NCBI GenBank assembly: GCA_002696885.1
Contig: NZSO01000021.1
Coordinates: forward strand, 1-14,029
Length of the DNA: 14,029 bases
From: Verrucomicrobiales bacterium
GTDB lineage: Bacteria > Verrucomicrobiota > Verrucomicrobiia > Verrucomicrobiales > DEV007
Reading direction: 5' to 3'
The notes under the pieces were generated by a model. The model was not told the DNA's origin, made no database searches, and saw only the letters and a list, made by a program, of their open reading frames with translations. A program made the translations under genes and the position numbers. Positions within the stretch are counted from its first letter, which is position 1; every line of letters starts with the position of its first letter. Shown piece after piece: positions 6,700 through 14,029 of the stretch.

Positions 6700-8763
6700 T
6701 TAGAAATTGTAGGAAGCCCTAAGACCGAAGAAACGTCCTAGACCCAATGTTCCCACTTGCAGCTTGGGCGTATCATATCGATAAAGAAAATATTCTTCAT
6801 CAGTGAGGTTATTTGCAAATGCTGTTATAGTCCATTCATCTGTCTTGTAACCTATTCTGAAATTGAGAGTTGTATAAGAGGCAAGATCATCCCTCTCAAG
6901 GCCTTCGAAAATTGATCTTGAGATTCTTGAACTGTTATAATTGATGTCTCCCCCAATGAAGTAACCTCCCTCGAACTGATATTCTAATCCTGCCGAGGCT
7001 GAATAATTTGGTGTTCGTGGAAATTTTTGACCTGATAAATTAGTTTGAGTTTGCAACTGACTAAATTCGAAATCTTCAAATTCTGTAATTGCTGAACCAA
7101 TTGAAGCATACAACAACAAACTATTTGAGGGTTTAGCCTGGATTTCAAATTCTCCTCCATATACATGAGAGTCTTTTGCATTCATAACTAATGAGGACAT
7201 GGTGTCTCCAGGAATTTGCGGAATAGATAATTGCTGATCTCTCCAATCCATATAAAAAATACTTGCAGAGTAGTTTATATTCTTTTGTGGCATTTTTCCT
7301 GACAATGAAAATTCATAGTTCCATACATTTTCATCATCATAAGAATATTCCTTACTGTTTAAATAATCATAACCAAGTCCACCCGATCGATAGGAGTTTT
7401 GGGCTCCTAAAGTGATTAATGTGTCTTCGTTGATGTTATGATTAATTCCAATTTTTGGTAATAGGGCATCATCAGAGTAGTCATTGGAATATTTTTTTGA
7501 TGCAAGTATTTGGTTGTTCTTTACTTCGCGAAAAATGCTATTGAAATCGAGTTTTTCATGATCATAACGAAGCCCTCCGAATAATGACCATCGAGGGAGT
7601 ATTTGAAAGTGCACTTCTCCAAAAAATGCTATGTTTTCAAATTCCTTATTTTCGTAGCTTTGGCTAGAAAAATCATTGAATGGGAGCTTTTGATCGTAAT
7701 TCTGATTGGTTTTAGAATCCAAATAATAGATTCCTAAGCTACTCTTAATTGGGCCATTTTTATAATGAGTGGTAATTTGTCTTGAGTGATTTTTTTCATT
7801 AATCTCACCTTTTTTGGACAGATCAATAGAGGGTATTTCAGTATATGTTTTAATGACTCCTGTAAGGCTTTCTATACTCCAGTGCTCATTGATAGGGTTA
7901 AAAATAGAGAGAGAAGCTTGAGAAACCTCAGTGGATAAGGCAGGAATGAACGCCGGAAGACTTTGCAATCCCCATATCCTATCGGCCCACTGGACCCCTG
8001 CTGAAGGGCCGTCAACATCTTGATATTGGGGTGCATCATAGGAATGTAGAGCCGTAAGCTTGGCGGTTAATCCATCTTTGCCAAAAGGTTGATAGAGTAT
8101 TTTAGTTCTAAGTTGATAATAATTGTCGTCTTTTCTTTCTGATAACTTTGGTAATCCACCAGATAAAGGATAATTAAATTCACCGTCGTGGTTTAACATC
8201 TCTGCCGTAAATCTAGCGGCCAGATACTCGTTAATCGGGCCAGATATCATTAATGCACTTTCATAGAGATTGTTTTCTCCAAGGCCAAGAAGTAGAGATC
8301 CTTCTTCAAAAAAAGTTGGGTCTTTGGTTTCCAAGTTAATTTGACCTGCGACAGAAACTCTTCCGCCTGCGGTTCCCTGTGGCCCACGCATCAAAGATAT
8401 TTTTTCAAGATCCCATGTTCCCAGAGAACCTCGTCTTGCGCCATTAATGGATTGAGATATTCCATCAACATAGATATTTGCAAGTGGTTTTCCCGAGAAC
8501 AAACCATTTCCTTCTGCATTAATTCCCCGAATCAGAAATCCGGAATCGACGGAATCTGAAATTGATACATTGGGCAATATTCTAAATGATTCAGATACTT
8601 CTCGTATAATGAAACGATCTAGTAAATCTCCATCAATCAATGAAACACTATTATAGAAATCAAGTGGGTTTTTATCTTCAAATTCAGGAGTATCAGAGTA
8701 AGAATAAGATAAAGAAACGATAATGACCAATAGGTAGATTGAAATTGATTGTATTGCTTTCAT
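6700..8763 (-). CDS. TonB-dependent outer-membrane receptor
   Basis: The 687-residue protein has a signal peptide (residues 5-23). A plug domain covers about 38-150: SLIDGDLLDRFIIREVSESFRILPNVSI, then GFLIRGINAEG, IYVDGISQS (97-105) and the classical DLEKISLMRGPQGTAGGR (118-135) leading into GQINLETKDPT. A 22-strand-type barrel follows and ends in the outer-membrane signature GRFFGLRASYNF with a terminal Phe, the usual signal for barrel assembly. The RGPQGT plus 'I-N-x-x-T-K-D-P' pattern puts it in the broad siderophore/iron-complex-like receptor group; such receptors import many things other than iron, so the ligand is unknown. No clear TonB box is seen between the signal peptide and the plug. 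It lies 31 nt downstream of the DUF6807 gene on the same strand, so co-transcription is likely. Confidence 0.93.
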   Translation of the reverse strand: MKAIQSISIYLLVIIVSLSYSYSDTPEFEDKNPLDFYNSVSLIDGDLLDRFIIREVSESFRILPNVSISDSVDSGFLIRGINAEGNGLFSGKPLANIYVDGISQSINGARRGSLGTWDLEKISLMRGPQGTAGGRVSVAGQINLETKDPTFFEEGSLLLGLGENNLYESALMISGPINEYLAARFTAEMLNHDGEFNYPLSGGLPKLSERKDDNYYQLRTKILYQPFGKDGLTAKLTALHSYDAPQYQDVDGPSAGVQWADRIWGLQSLPAFIPALSTEVSQASLSIFNPINEHWSIESLTGVIKTYTEIPSIDLSKKGEINEKNHSRQITTHYKNGPIKSSLGIYYLDSKTNQNYDQKLPFNDFSSQSYENKEFENIAFFGEVHFQILPRWSLFGGLRYDHEKLDFNSIFREVKNNQILASKKYSNDYSDDALLPKIGINHNINEDTLITLGAQNSYRSGGLGYDYLNSKEYSYDDENVWNYEFSLSGKMPQKNINYSASIFYMDWRDQQLSIPQIPGDTMSSLVMNAKDSHVYGGEFEIQAKPSNSLLLYASIGSAITEFEDFEFSQLQTQTNLSGQKFPRTPNYSASAGLEYQFEGGYFIGGDINYNSSRISRSIFEGLERDDLASYTTLNFRIGYKTDEWTITAFANNLTDEEYFLYRYDTPKLQVGTLGLGRFFGLRASYNF

Positions 8764-8794
8764 TAGCGGTTTCTTTATCGATAATAAGAGAATT

Positions 8795-9742
8795 CTACTT
8801 TATCCAATCATTATAGATTTCCGAGACTTTTGAGGTCTTATTATCTCCTCCAAGAAATACAAACGCATAGCGAAATGTTATTTTTTCGCCATCCTTCAAT
8901 GTGAGATCTCCCGTGCCTCTTGGTTTGCCTTGAAAATATGAGTACCCAAAGGGGTTAGCCGCGATTAAACCATAATCTCTTGCATGCCATGTAGTAGGAT
9001 GCCTTGGATTAGTAGGGTGGTCGAAAATTCCAACACCAACCTGAGTTCCATCGACTTCACCCCAGTAATATAACCATTTCGCAGCTTTTCCCCAAACACC
9101 ACCACCAGAAACACCATTGTTGTTGATGGCTTTTCCGGTCGCTACTTTACCTTTCATTCTTAATGCAGGATGGGTTCTAATTCCCATTGAACCCTCCTTT
9201 GTATCACCAAACTTAACATCACCGTTAGTTGCTCTTAATGTTACAGTATAGTCAATTCCTCGACCGCCATTGGGTAGGGACATAAATTTGATTCGAGTCG
9301 TATCTGAGCATTGTAATTCTCCCTTCGGACTGACCCAATCGTTTTCCGTGATGATCTCATCCTTACCGGACTTGAGAAATTTCTGATGGTGTATTTTACC
9401 CATTTTATCACCGACATGCCAAAAACTGATGCCGTTTACATCACCGTGTGTGTACCATAATGATTCATGGTGGGGATGATCGTGAGCTTCATCTGGTGAA
9501 TCTTTCTTTATAGGCCAATCACGAACCATGCGTTTATTCTCAGGACCAAGAACAGGATATAGAATGGGTTTGGCTCGTTCTTTACCGTAATGGTATGTAG
9601 TAAAATGTTCCCCATTAATTTTAACGGCAATTTTACTACCATCAGTTTTTTCAAGTTTAATTGCTGAGTGATTATCGGCAATGACTAAGCTGGTAGAAAT
9701 GAACGTTACAAAAAGCAACAATTGTAAATATTTTATCTTCAT
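8795..9742 (-). CDS. Secreted DUF6807 (PmoA-like) family protein
   Basis: The 315-residue protein has a signal peptide (residues 5-22). The rest matches the DUF6807 family, often labelled 'methane oxygenase PmoA' in databases although it is not a subunit of particulate methane monooxygenase. Visible hallmarks are KPILYPVLGPENKRMVRDWP (58-77), the histidine-rich HDHPHHESLWYTHGDVNG (87-104), SFWHVGDK, GRGIDYTVTLRA, RTHPALRMKG, WLYYWGEVDG, GIFDHPTNPRHPTTWHARDYGLIAANPFG and the closing LKDGEKITFRYAFVFLGGD. Relatives occur near glycoside hydrolases, sulfatases and oxidoreductases in Verrucomicrobiota, Planctomycetota and Bacteroidota; the biochemical role is not established. The clustered His residues could bind a metal or a sugar, but that is inference. 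The TonB receptor gene follows 31 nt downstream. Confidence 0.9.
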   Translation of the reverse strand: MKIKYLQLLLFVTFISTSLVIADNHSAIKLEKTDGSKIAVKINGEHFTTYHYGKERAKPILYPVLGPENKRMVRDWPIKKDSPDEAHDHPHHESLWYTHGDVNGISFWHVGDKMGKIHHQKFLKSGKDEIITENDWVSPKGELQCSDTTRIKFMSLPNGGRGIDYTVTLRATNGDVKFGDTKEGSMGIRTHPALRMKGKVATGKAINNNGVSGGGVWGKAAKWLYYWGEVDGTQVGVGIFDHPTNPRHPTTWHARDYGLIAANPFGYSYFQGKPRGTGDLTLKDGEKITFRYAFVFLGGDNKTSKVSEIYNDWIK

Positions 9743-9762
9743 AAATTTGAATTTGTTGGTGA

Positions 9763-9927
9763 TTAATTAGTAAATTTTGTATTTGAAGTTGGCGTTTCTG
9801 TTTGGATGAAATTTCTTTCGTAATTCGTTGATTTATTCAAAGTCCAAATCAAGACAGTGGTCACTATTGTAGCGAGCAAGGCTAAGCTTGTCAGAATTGA
9901 AATTAGAAGTGAAATTAATTTTCCCAT
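9763..9927 (-). CDS. Small single-pass membrane protein (54 residues) of unknown function
   Basis: An open frame runs from ATG at 9927 to TAA at 9763-9765. The product starts MGKLISLLISILTS and has one uninterrupted hydrophobic segment at about residues 4-30, followed by a polar tail of about 24 residues (NKSTNYERNFIQTETPTSN). The orientation is probably N-inside with the tail outside, because the only basic residue before the helix is Lys3, although the tail also has Lys and Arg. It fills most of the 223-nt gap between rsmB (39 nt upstream) and the DUF6807 gene, on the same strand. There is no Shine-Dalgarno sequence, but none of its neighbours has one either. I do not recognise a family. 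The clean helix-plus-tail layout and fit to the gap favour a real gene, but chance in AT-rich DNA is possible. Confidence 0.5.
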   Translation of the reverse strand: MGKLISLLISILTSLALLATIVTTVLIWTLNKSTNYERNFIQTETPTSNTKFTN

Positions 9928-9965
9928 ATTTTAATTATAAAAATTGGTTTTTAACTAGAAACAAG

Positions 9966-11204
9966 TTAGCCCAATAGTGCGGCGTAAGCACCGTCATTAA
10001 TCTCGTTGGGTACTAACTGTACCTCGTCTATTTTTTTTAGATGAGTATGTGTTTCAATTATTTTAGAGATTACCCTAGTGTTTTCTTCCTCGTCAATACT
10101 ACATGTGCTGTATACTAATTGGCCACCCTCCCTCATCAACGGTATGATTGCGTTGACTAATTCTAGTTGGGTCTTGATTAGCTCATCGGTAAAGTTTGGC
10201 ATCAGTCGCCATTTTGCATCAGGCCTTCTCCGAAAAACCCCAGTATTTGAGCATGGAACGTCAATAAGAATACTATCAAACATGATGTTTTCATTTATAA
10301 GTTTTCCTTTGGTCGCTCTAAGGTCACCGCTTAAAATTTCAGTATTCTTGACGCCTAATCTTTCTAAGTTGTTTATTAAACGTTTAGATCTTGGGCCTTC
10401 AACATCTGCTGCAATTATTTTTCCTTGGTTTTGCATTAATGATGCAAGGATTGCAGTTTTTCCTCCCGGAGATGCGCAGGCGTCCAAAACTGTGTGATTT
10501 GAACTAGGGTTTAAAAGGTGTGGGGCTAAAGAAGTTGAGGGATCTTGTACATAACATCGTCCATCTTCAATGGCATTTAATGGAAGTTTTTGAGTTTCGT
10601 AAAAGCCTTTGAAATCATCTATCTTTGTTGCATTACATTCCTTTAAATCTTCATCTGTTATCCCCCCTAATAGTTCATTTGAACGAATTATTAGGCTGGC
10701 AGGGGTGTTTGAGTGTTTTGCAATGTTGGTCGCTTTTTTTTCTCCGTACTGCCTCTCCCATCTCGAGTAGATGTGTTCAGGAATTGAAAAATTATCCTGA
10801 GGAGACATTTTATTTTTTTCTTCTAGAAGAGTTTCGCGTTCTCTAATACATCTTCTTAGAATTGCATTGACTAGTCCCTTACTTTTCCCGTTTGCAAGAT
10901 TAACAGTTTCATTTACAGCCGCATGATCGGGCGTTCTCATGAGTAGGATTTGATAGATGCCAACGTAGAGTATTCGTCTTGTCTCTGAACTCATTTTAGA
11001 CTTACGAAGTTTTTCTACGTAATAGTCAAGTAGGGATAAATTTCTTATTATCCCGAGGGTCATATTTTGAACATAGGCCTTATCGAGTTGACTCAAATTA
11101 TTTGATCTAAATTTTTTATCGAGAATTGAATCAATAAAATTACTTGAGTCTTCCCATTCCCTTAGGATTGAGAGTGAAATTTTTCGAATATTATGAACTG
11201 ACAT
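9966..11204 (-). CDS. rsmB: 16S rRNA (cytosine(967)-C(5))-methyltransferase RsmB
   Basis: The 412-residue protein has the two-part RsmB architecture. An N-terminal NusB-like helical RNA-binding domain covers about 1-125 (LDKAYVQNMTLGIIRN, RILYVGIYQILLMRTPDHAAVNETVNLA, GLVNAILRRCI). The SAM-dependent methyltransferase domain follows: YVQDPSTSLAPHLL, SAM motif DACASPGGKT (241-250), acidic motif AADVEGPRSKRL, DVPCSNTGVFRRRPDAKWR with Cys318, and LVYSTCSIDEEENTRVI with the catalytic Cys368. Both m5C cysteines are present. The C-terminal motif is DGAYAALLG, a variant of the usual DGFFxAxL, and the protein ends right there. It methylates C967-equivalent cytosine in 16S rRNA in the cytoplasm. It lies 77 nt downstream of lptD on the same strand. 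Confidence 0.95.
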   Translation of the reverse strand: MSVHNIRKISLSILREWEDSSNFIDSILDKKFRSNNLSQLDKAYVQNMTLGIIRNLSLLDYYVEKLRKSKMSSETRRILYVGIYQILLMRTPDHAAVNETVNLANGKSKGLVNAILRRCIRERETLLEEKNKMSPQDNFSIPEHIYSRWERQYGEKKATNIAKHSNTPASLIIRSNELLGGITDEDLKECNATKIDDFKGFYETQKLPLNAIEDGRCYVQDPSTSLAPHLLNPSSNHTVLDACASPGGKTAILASLMQNQGKIIAADVEGPRSKRLINNLERLGVKNTEILSGDLRATKGKLINENIMFDSILIDVPCSNTGVFRRRPDAKWRLMPNFTDELIKTQLELVNAIIPLMREGGQLVYSTCSIDEEENTRVISKIIETHTHLKKIDEVQLVPNEINDGAYAALLG

Positions 11205-11250
11205 CGGATTTTAATTGATGTGACAGCTTTAAATCATTACCTAATGAATA

Positions 11251-11266
11251 AGTGATTACAATCACT
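11251..11266. repeat. Perfect inverted repeat in the lptD-rsmB gap
   Basis: The sequence AGTGATTACAATCACT has two 7-nt arms (11251-11257 and 11260-11266) around a central AC. It lies between the lptD stop (11282) and the rsmB start (11204). On the minus strand it follows the lptD stop by about 15 nt, but no T run follows, so a Rho-independent terminator is not supported. It could be an operator for a dimeric regulator, an mRNA-stabilising hairpin or a processing site. Confidence 0.4.
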
Positions 11267-11281
11267 AGCTTGTATGTGCCT

Positions 11282-13636
11282 TTATTGTGATGGAGTAATG
11301 CCAACAGGGAGGCTTAGGGAAGGAAAATCTTTTAAAGTAAGAGTGAAAACTAAACCAAATTCGTCTTTATCAGATCTGTGGTCAGCCATAAGAGCGCCTA
11401 ATCCTGCTGTCCAACTGTTGAGATCATAATGTATTGAATATTGCTGAAATTCTAGTGTCCCATCATCAAACTCATATCGTTGCCTTGCACTTATTCCTAA
11501 ACGATCAGTAACTCTGTAATAAGTTCTGAAATCTAGAAGATCTGACTCTTCTAAAATTGGATGATCTTTCAGGTAGCGATGGGCGACATTGAATTCCAGG
11601 TTGTCAGTTGGCATGAAAGTGAACCATGTATTTGATTCAGTGTAATCCATGGGGTCGTCGGCAAGTAGGGGTACTGAAATTTCATGACTTAATGAAAACC
11701 ATGGAACAGGTGTCAGAGATATTTCATTATATATGTTAGAAAAATCTCTATCATATTCAGGATCATCAATGTAATGCTCTAGATAGCTATTCAATCTTAA
11801 CCACTCGTGAGCTTCTCCATCTCGAGAGGTGATGAATTGATTTGAGATACCGGAGCGGATAATACTCCAGTCATTTATTTCGTCAGTTGCTGTGAATTCT
11901 GATAAATGAAGCGGTCGAAGTTTTGTAGTTGATACTAACCTATCAATTTTACCGATATCCGAGTTAAGTTCATCAACGCTAACATAGGAATACCTTACAA
12001 AAGGTTCTGCTACATGCCTCAAATCAGGCAATCCAATATGAGGCATGCTGAAGTTGTTGAAATCTCTAGACATTTTAAAGGATGAATCGATACCTGCGTG
12101 AATAGCTTTTCTTGTGTCATTGTTATTTGAGCCATTAATATCTGAGTAAGAGGTGCCCTTGAACCCCGCTCTAGGAGTGATATTCAACCAACCAAATAAT
12201 TGCTTAGGCATTTTTAATTCATGATAAGTGTCTAATCTTGTGAAATTTGATTCTAGGTCTCCTGCGTTTTTAATTCGATCTAGAATATTCCCTTGGCCGA
12301 TTAGAATATCAGGATCAATTTTTTCAATGTCCTGATTAGTCGGGGAAGCATGATGTCTGAGTTTAGAAAGTTGTTCTTTTTCTGATTTGGTTAAATTATT
12401 TTCGTATAATCCAGCTGTGGTGGATCCAGTATAATACATTCCTGTTTTACCAATTGGAACAGTAGATGATTCAAATGCTATTTCAGGTAATCTTGTATCA
12501 GTCCTGTAAAAATCATTTGCTTGGAAGCGAGTCCAGATGCTGGCGACCGCGTTAGGAAAAGTTTTTTGGATTCCTATAATATTATCAGGTTTGGGATCTA
12601 GACGATATTCTTCTGGGAAAAAGTCTTCGTAAAAATACTGATCACTTAATTTGTTAATGTCTACACTTAGAAAGAGTTCATCATATTTTTTCTCTAGTAA
12701 AGAAAATCTATGTTGTAGATTAAGCCGATATCGGTCCGGACTTAAATCTTCATCTCTTTTTCTGTTGTTGTGTGTTAGGGTAGTATCTTGGTCGTTAACA
12801 TAGTAAGACCTAAAAGCCCCTCCTGTCTTCGTTGAGTTTTTGTCATTACGGTTAAAATCAATATCTAATCCTCCTGCAATTCCTCTGGAGGATCTAAAAT
12901 CGAGATGATAAGTTGCCAGCGCCTCGTCATTGATCATCATTCCATATTGATTCATTAAAAAGGCTCCCCAATTGTTTTTATAACCAGGAAGAAAGCGAAA
13001 GCTCTGTTCGGCGTCTAAGGGTTGAGATAAATAAGGTAGCCACAGGACTGGGATCTTGCCCGCGTAGATCGTCATATTGTTAAAAATGATTCGACGCTTT
13101 TCCTCTGGTCCGTTGATTCCCTCAATTCTTACCTCTTTGGCTTTGATTTTATAATTAGGGTTTACGCTGTCATGAGTCGTAATAACAGAGGACTGCATTG
13201 ATATCTTATCAATCTCTTCGGTTTCACTTTGAAGTTTGCCGCTACTGTAAAAGATAGGAGACAGTCCACTTTTCAGTTCATTTGCAGTTATTTCACCGCT
13301 TTTAATGTTATAAATTGCGGCATTACTTTTGTGAACTAACTCGCCTTGATAAATTGATACTTGGTCCTCCAAAAAAATATCACCAGTAGTATTGTGGTAT
13401 TCAGCCTTCCCGGCGTAAATATTAGTATCACCACAGTTAATTCTTACATTACCAACTGCTTTGGCGATACCAGTTAGATTATCATATGAGGTATCTTCCC
13501 CTTCAATGTTTACGCTATCGCCTAATTTAATATCTAGAGGATTGTTTAGAGCTGAGACTTGAGTGCCAAAAAAGAGGATCAGCCCTAAAAAACCAGAAAA
13601 ATAGGTCTCAATGGAAATGTTTTTAAGATTTTGCAC
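11282..13636 (-). CDS. lptD: LPS-assembly outer-membrane protein LptD
   Basis: The 784-residue protein begins with GTG at 13636; there is no in-frame ATG between an upstream stop and this codon, and the signal peptide (hydrophobic residues 13-29) starts properly from here. The N-terminal periplasmic beta-jellyroll of the OstA/LptA type covers about 35-205 (GDSVNIEGEDTSYDNLTGIAKAVGNVRI, IYAGKAEYHNTTGDIFLEDQV, NAAIYNIKSGEITANEL). The transition into the barrel is marked by IPVLWLPYLSQPLD and RFLPGYKNNWGAFLMNQYG, a recognisable LptD signature, and strand-rich barrel sequence follows to the end. With LptE it inserts LPS into the outer leaflet. It has a single cysteine (Cys68), so the two interdomain disulfides of E. 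coli LptD cannot form. lpxA lies 153 nt upstream on the same strand. Confidence 0.9.
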   Translation of the reverse strand: MQNLKNISIETYFSGFLGLILFFGTQVSALNNPLDIKLGDSVNIEGEDTSYDNLTGIAKAVGNVRINCGDTNIYAGKAEYHNTTGDIFLEDQVSIYQGELVHKSNAAIYNIKSGEITANELKSGLSPIFYSSGKLQSETEEIDKISMQSSVITTHDSVNPNYKIKAKEVRIEGINGPEEKRRIIFNNMTIYAGKIPVLWLPYLSQPLDAEQSFRFLPGYKNNWGAFLMNQYGMMINDEALATYHLDFRSSRGIAGGLDIDFNRNDKNSTKTGGAFRSYYVNDQDTTLTHNNRKRDEDLSPDRYRLNLQHRFSLLEKKYDELFLSVDINKLSDQYFYEDFFPEEYRLDPKPDNIIGIQKTFPNAVASIWTRFQANDFYRTDTRLPEIAFESSTVPIGKTGMYYTGSTTAGLYENNLTKSEKEQLSKLRHHASPTNQDIEKIDPDILIGQGNILDRIKNAGDLESNFTRLDTYHELKMPKQLFGWLNITPRAGFKGTSYSDINGSNNNDTRKAIHAGIDSSFKMSRDFNNFSMPHIGLPDLRHVAEPFVRYSYVSVDELNSDIGKIDRLVSTTKLRPLHLSEFTATDEINDWSIIRSGISNQFITSRDGEAHEWLRLNSYLEHYIDDPEYDRDFSNIYNEISLTPVPWFSLSHEISVPLLADDPMDYTESNTWFTFMPTDNLEFNVAHRYLKDHPILEESDLLDFRTYYRVTDRLGISARQRYEFDDGTLEFQQYSIHYDLNSWTAGLGALMADHRSDKDEFGLVFTLTLKDFPSLSLPVGITPSQ

Positions 13637-13789
13637 TGAATGTGAAATATAGGCCGAAAATTTTATAAAAATTAGCCGATTTTAATATTTAAGCAAAGTA
13701 AATTGAAATAACTTTCAAAAAAACCTATCCAATTTGATAAAGTTTTAAAAAAACAGAAAAGGAAAGCTTGCTCCAATTCTAACTCCTGT

Positions 13790-14029
13790 TTATCCCTTTT
13801 TTCGATCTGGGTGGCAAATTCCTTTTCGGCTCGGTGTATTCAATGAATTCAGCAATAAATTAATATGTTCTGGATTGTTTTGTTGATTCAAATTATCCAA
13901 TGCATGAGAAAATGAGTCTTTGGAGTAAAATATTGTTTTGAATATTTTTTTTATTTCCTGAATTTTCGTCGTTTCCATTTTTGAGCGTTGAAGTCCAATG
14001 GTATTGATGCCTGCAAGTATATTCCTTCC
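13790..14029 (-). CDS. lpxA: UDP-N-acetylglucosamine acyltransferase LpxA, C-terminal part (cut by the right edge)
   Basis: The frame is open from the right edge to TAA at 13790, 79 residues, and runs through the ATG at 13978, which is therefore internal and not the start. The residues before that ATG, GRNILAGINTIGLQRSK, are the end of the left-handed beta-helix and the linker of LpxA (compare the family pattern 'G-x-N-x-x-G-L-x-R'). The remainder, KIQEIKKIFKTIFYSKDSFSHALDNL..., is the C-terminal helical domain (IK-x-x-Y/F-K-x-x-F), ending in the family-typical S-R-K-G-I-C-H-P close to the 'S-x-R-G-I-C-R' terminus. LpxA transfers a hydroxyacyl chain from acyl-ACP to UDP-GlcNAc, the first step of lipid A synthesis, in the cytoplasm. 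The active-site histidine lies beyond the window. Confidence 0.88.
   Translation of the reverse strand, partial: GRNILAGINTIGLQRSKMETTKIQEIKKIFKTIFYSKDSFSHALDNLNQQNNPEHINLLLNSLNTPSRKGICHPDRKKG

Noticed and set aside
6984..7181. Minus-strand ORF of 65 codons
   Set aside because: It overlaps the TonB receptor barrel in another frame on the same strand; the receptor frame is clearly the coding one.
8341..8559. Plus-strand ORF of 72 codons
   Set aside because: It is antisense to the receptor plug domain, including the RGPQGT motif; a shadow ORF.
8795..9742. Particulate methane monooxygenase subunit PmoA
   Set aside because: The database name 'PmoA' for this family is misleading: the protein is a soluble secreted one with a single signal peptide and no set of membrane helices, and no pmoB or pmoC is nearby.
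10078..10497. Plus-strand ORF of 139 codons
   Set aside because: It is antisense to the methyltransferase domain of rsmB, which has all catalytic motifs. The long frame is a by-product of codon use there.
13740..13789. Possible terminator after lpxA (GGA...TCC with a T-rich tract on the minus strand)
   Set aside because: Only 3-4 base pairs can form before mismatches, so I do not call a terminator, although the T-rich run after it is notable.

Overview
The window suggests an AT-rich, Gram-negative bacterium with an LPS-bearing outer membrane: it carries lpxA, lptD and a TonB-dependent receptor. A PSD1-type cytochrome (DUF1549/DUF1553) next to a DUF1501 protein, plus a DUF6807 (PmoA-like) protein, is typical of the Planctomycetota-Verrucomicrobiota group. 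With the LPS transport genes and the TonB receptor, I infer a Verrucomicrobiota member, possibly a marine Opitutae-like lineage. That placement is inference from gene content only.

Layout. From the right edge, everything down to position 2209 is transcribed leftwards (minus strand). First comes the C-terminal end of lpxA (13790-14029), then lptD (11282-13636, GTG start) and rsmB (9966-11204). A previously unlisted 54-residue single-helix membrane protein follows (9763-9927), then a secreted DUF6807 protein (8795-9742), a TonB-dependent receptor (6700-8763), and a PSD1 cytochrome overlapping by 4 nt with a DUF1501 protein (2209-6638). Two plus-strand genes that abut exactly (910-2175) encode a small secreted protein of unknown function and a secreted alpha/beta-hydrolase; they converge on the DUF1501 gene. 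To their left, a minus-strand secreted NTF2/SnoaL-like protein (319-867) starts only 42 nt away. A minus-strand secreted protein of unknown function (1-163) is cut by the left edge.

How the genes may work together. lpxA and lptD act at the two ends of lipid A/LPS production: first acylation step and final outer-membrane insertion. rsmB is housekeeping 16S rRNA methylation. The block DUF6807 - TonB receptor - PSD1 - DUF1501 looks like an accessory nutrient-scavenging set, with outer-membrane uptake plus exported redox/hydrolase-like proteins, but its substrate cannot be read from the sequence. The left-hand genes all encode exported proteins, so nearly all the non-housekeeping content of this window acts outside the cytoplasm.

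No gene-free stretch exceeds 300 bases. I saw no tRNA, rRNA, CRISPR array, insertion sequence or integrase. None of the starts I examined has a convincing Shine-Dalgarno sequence.
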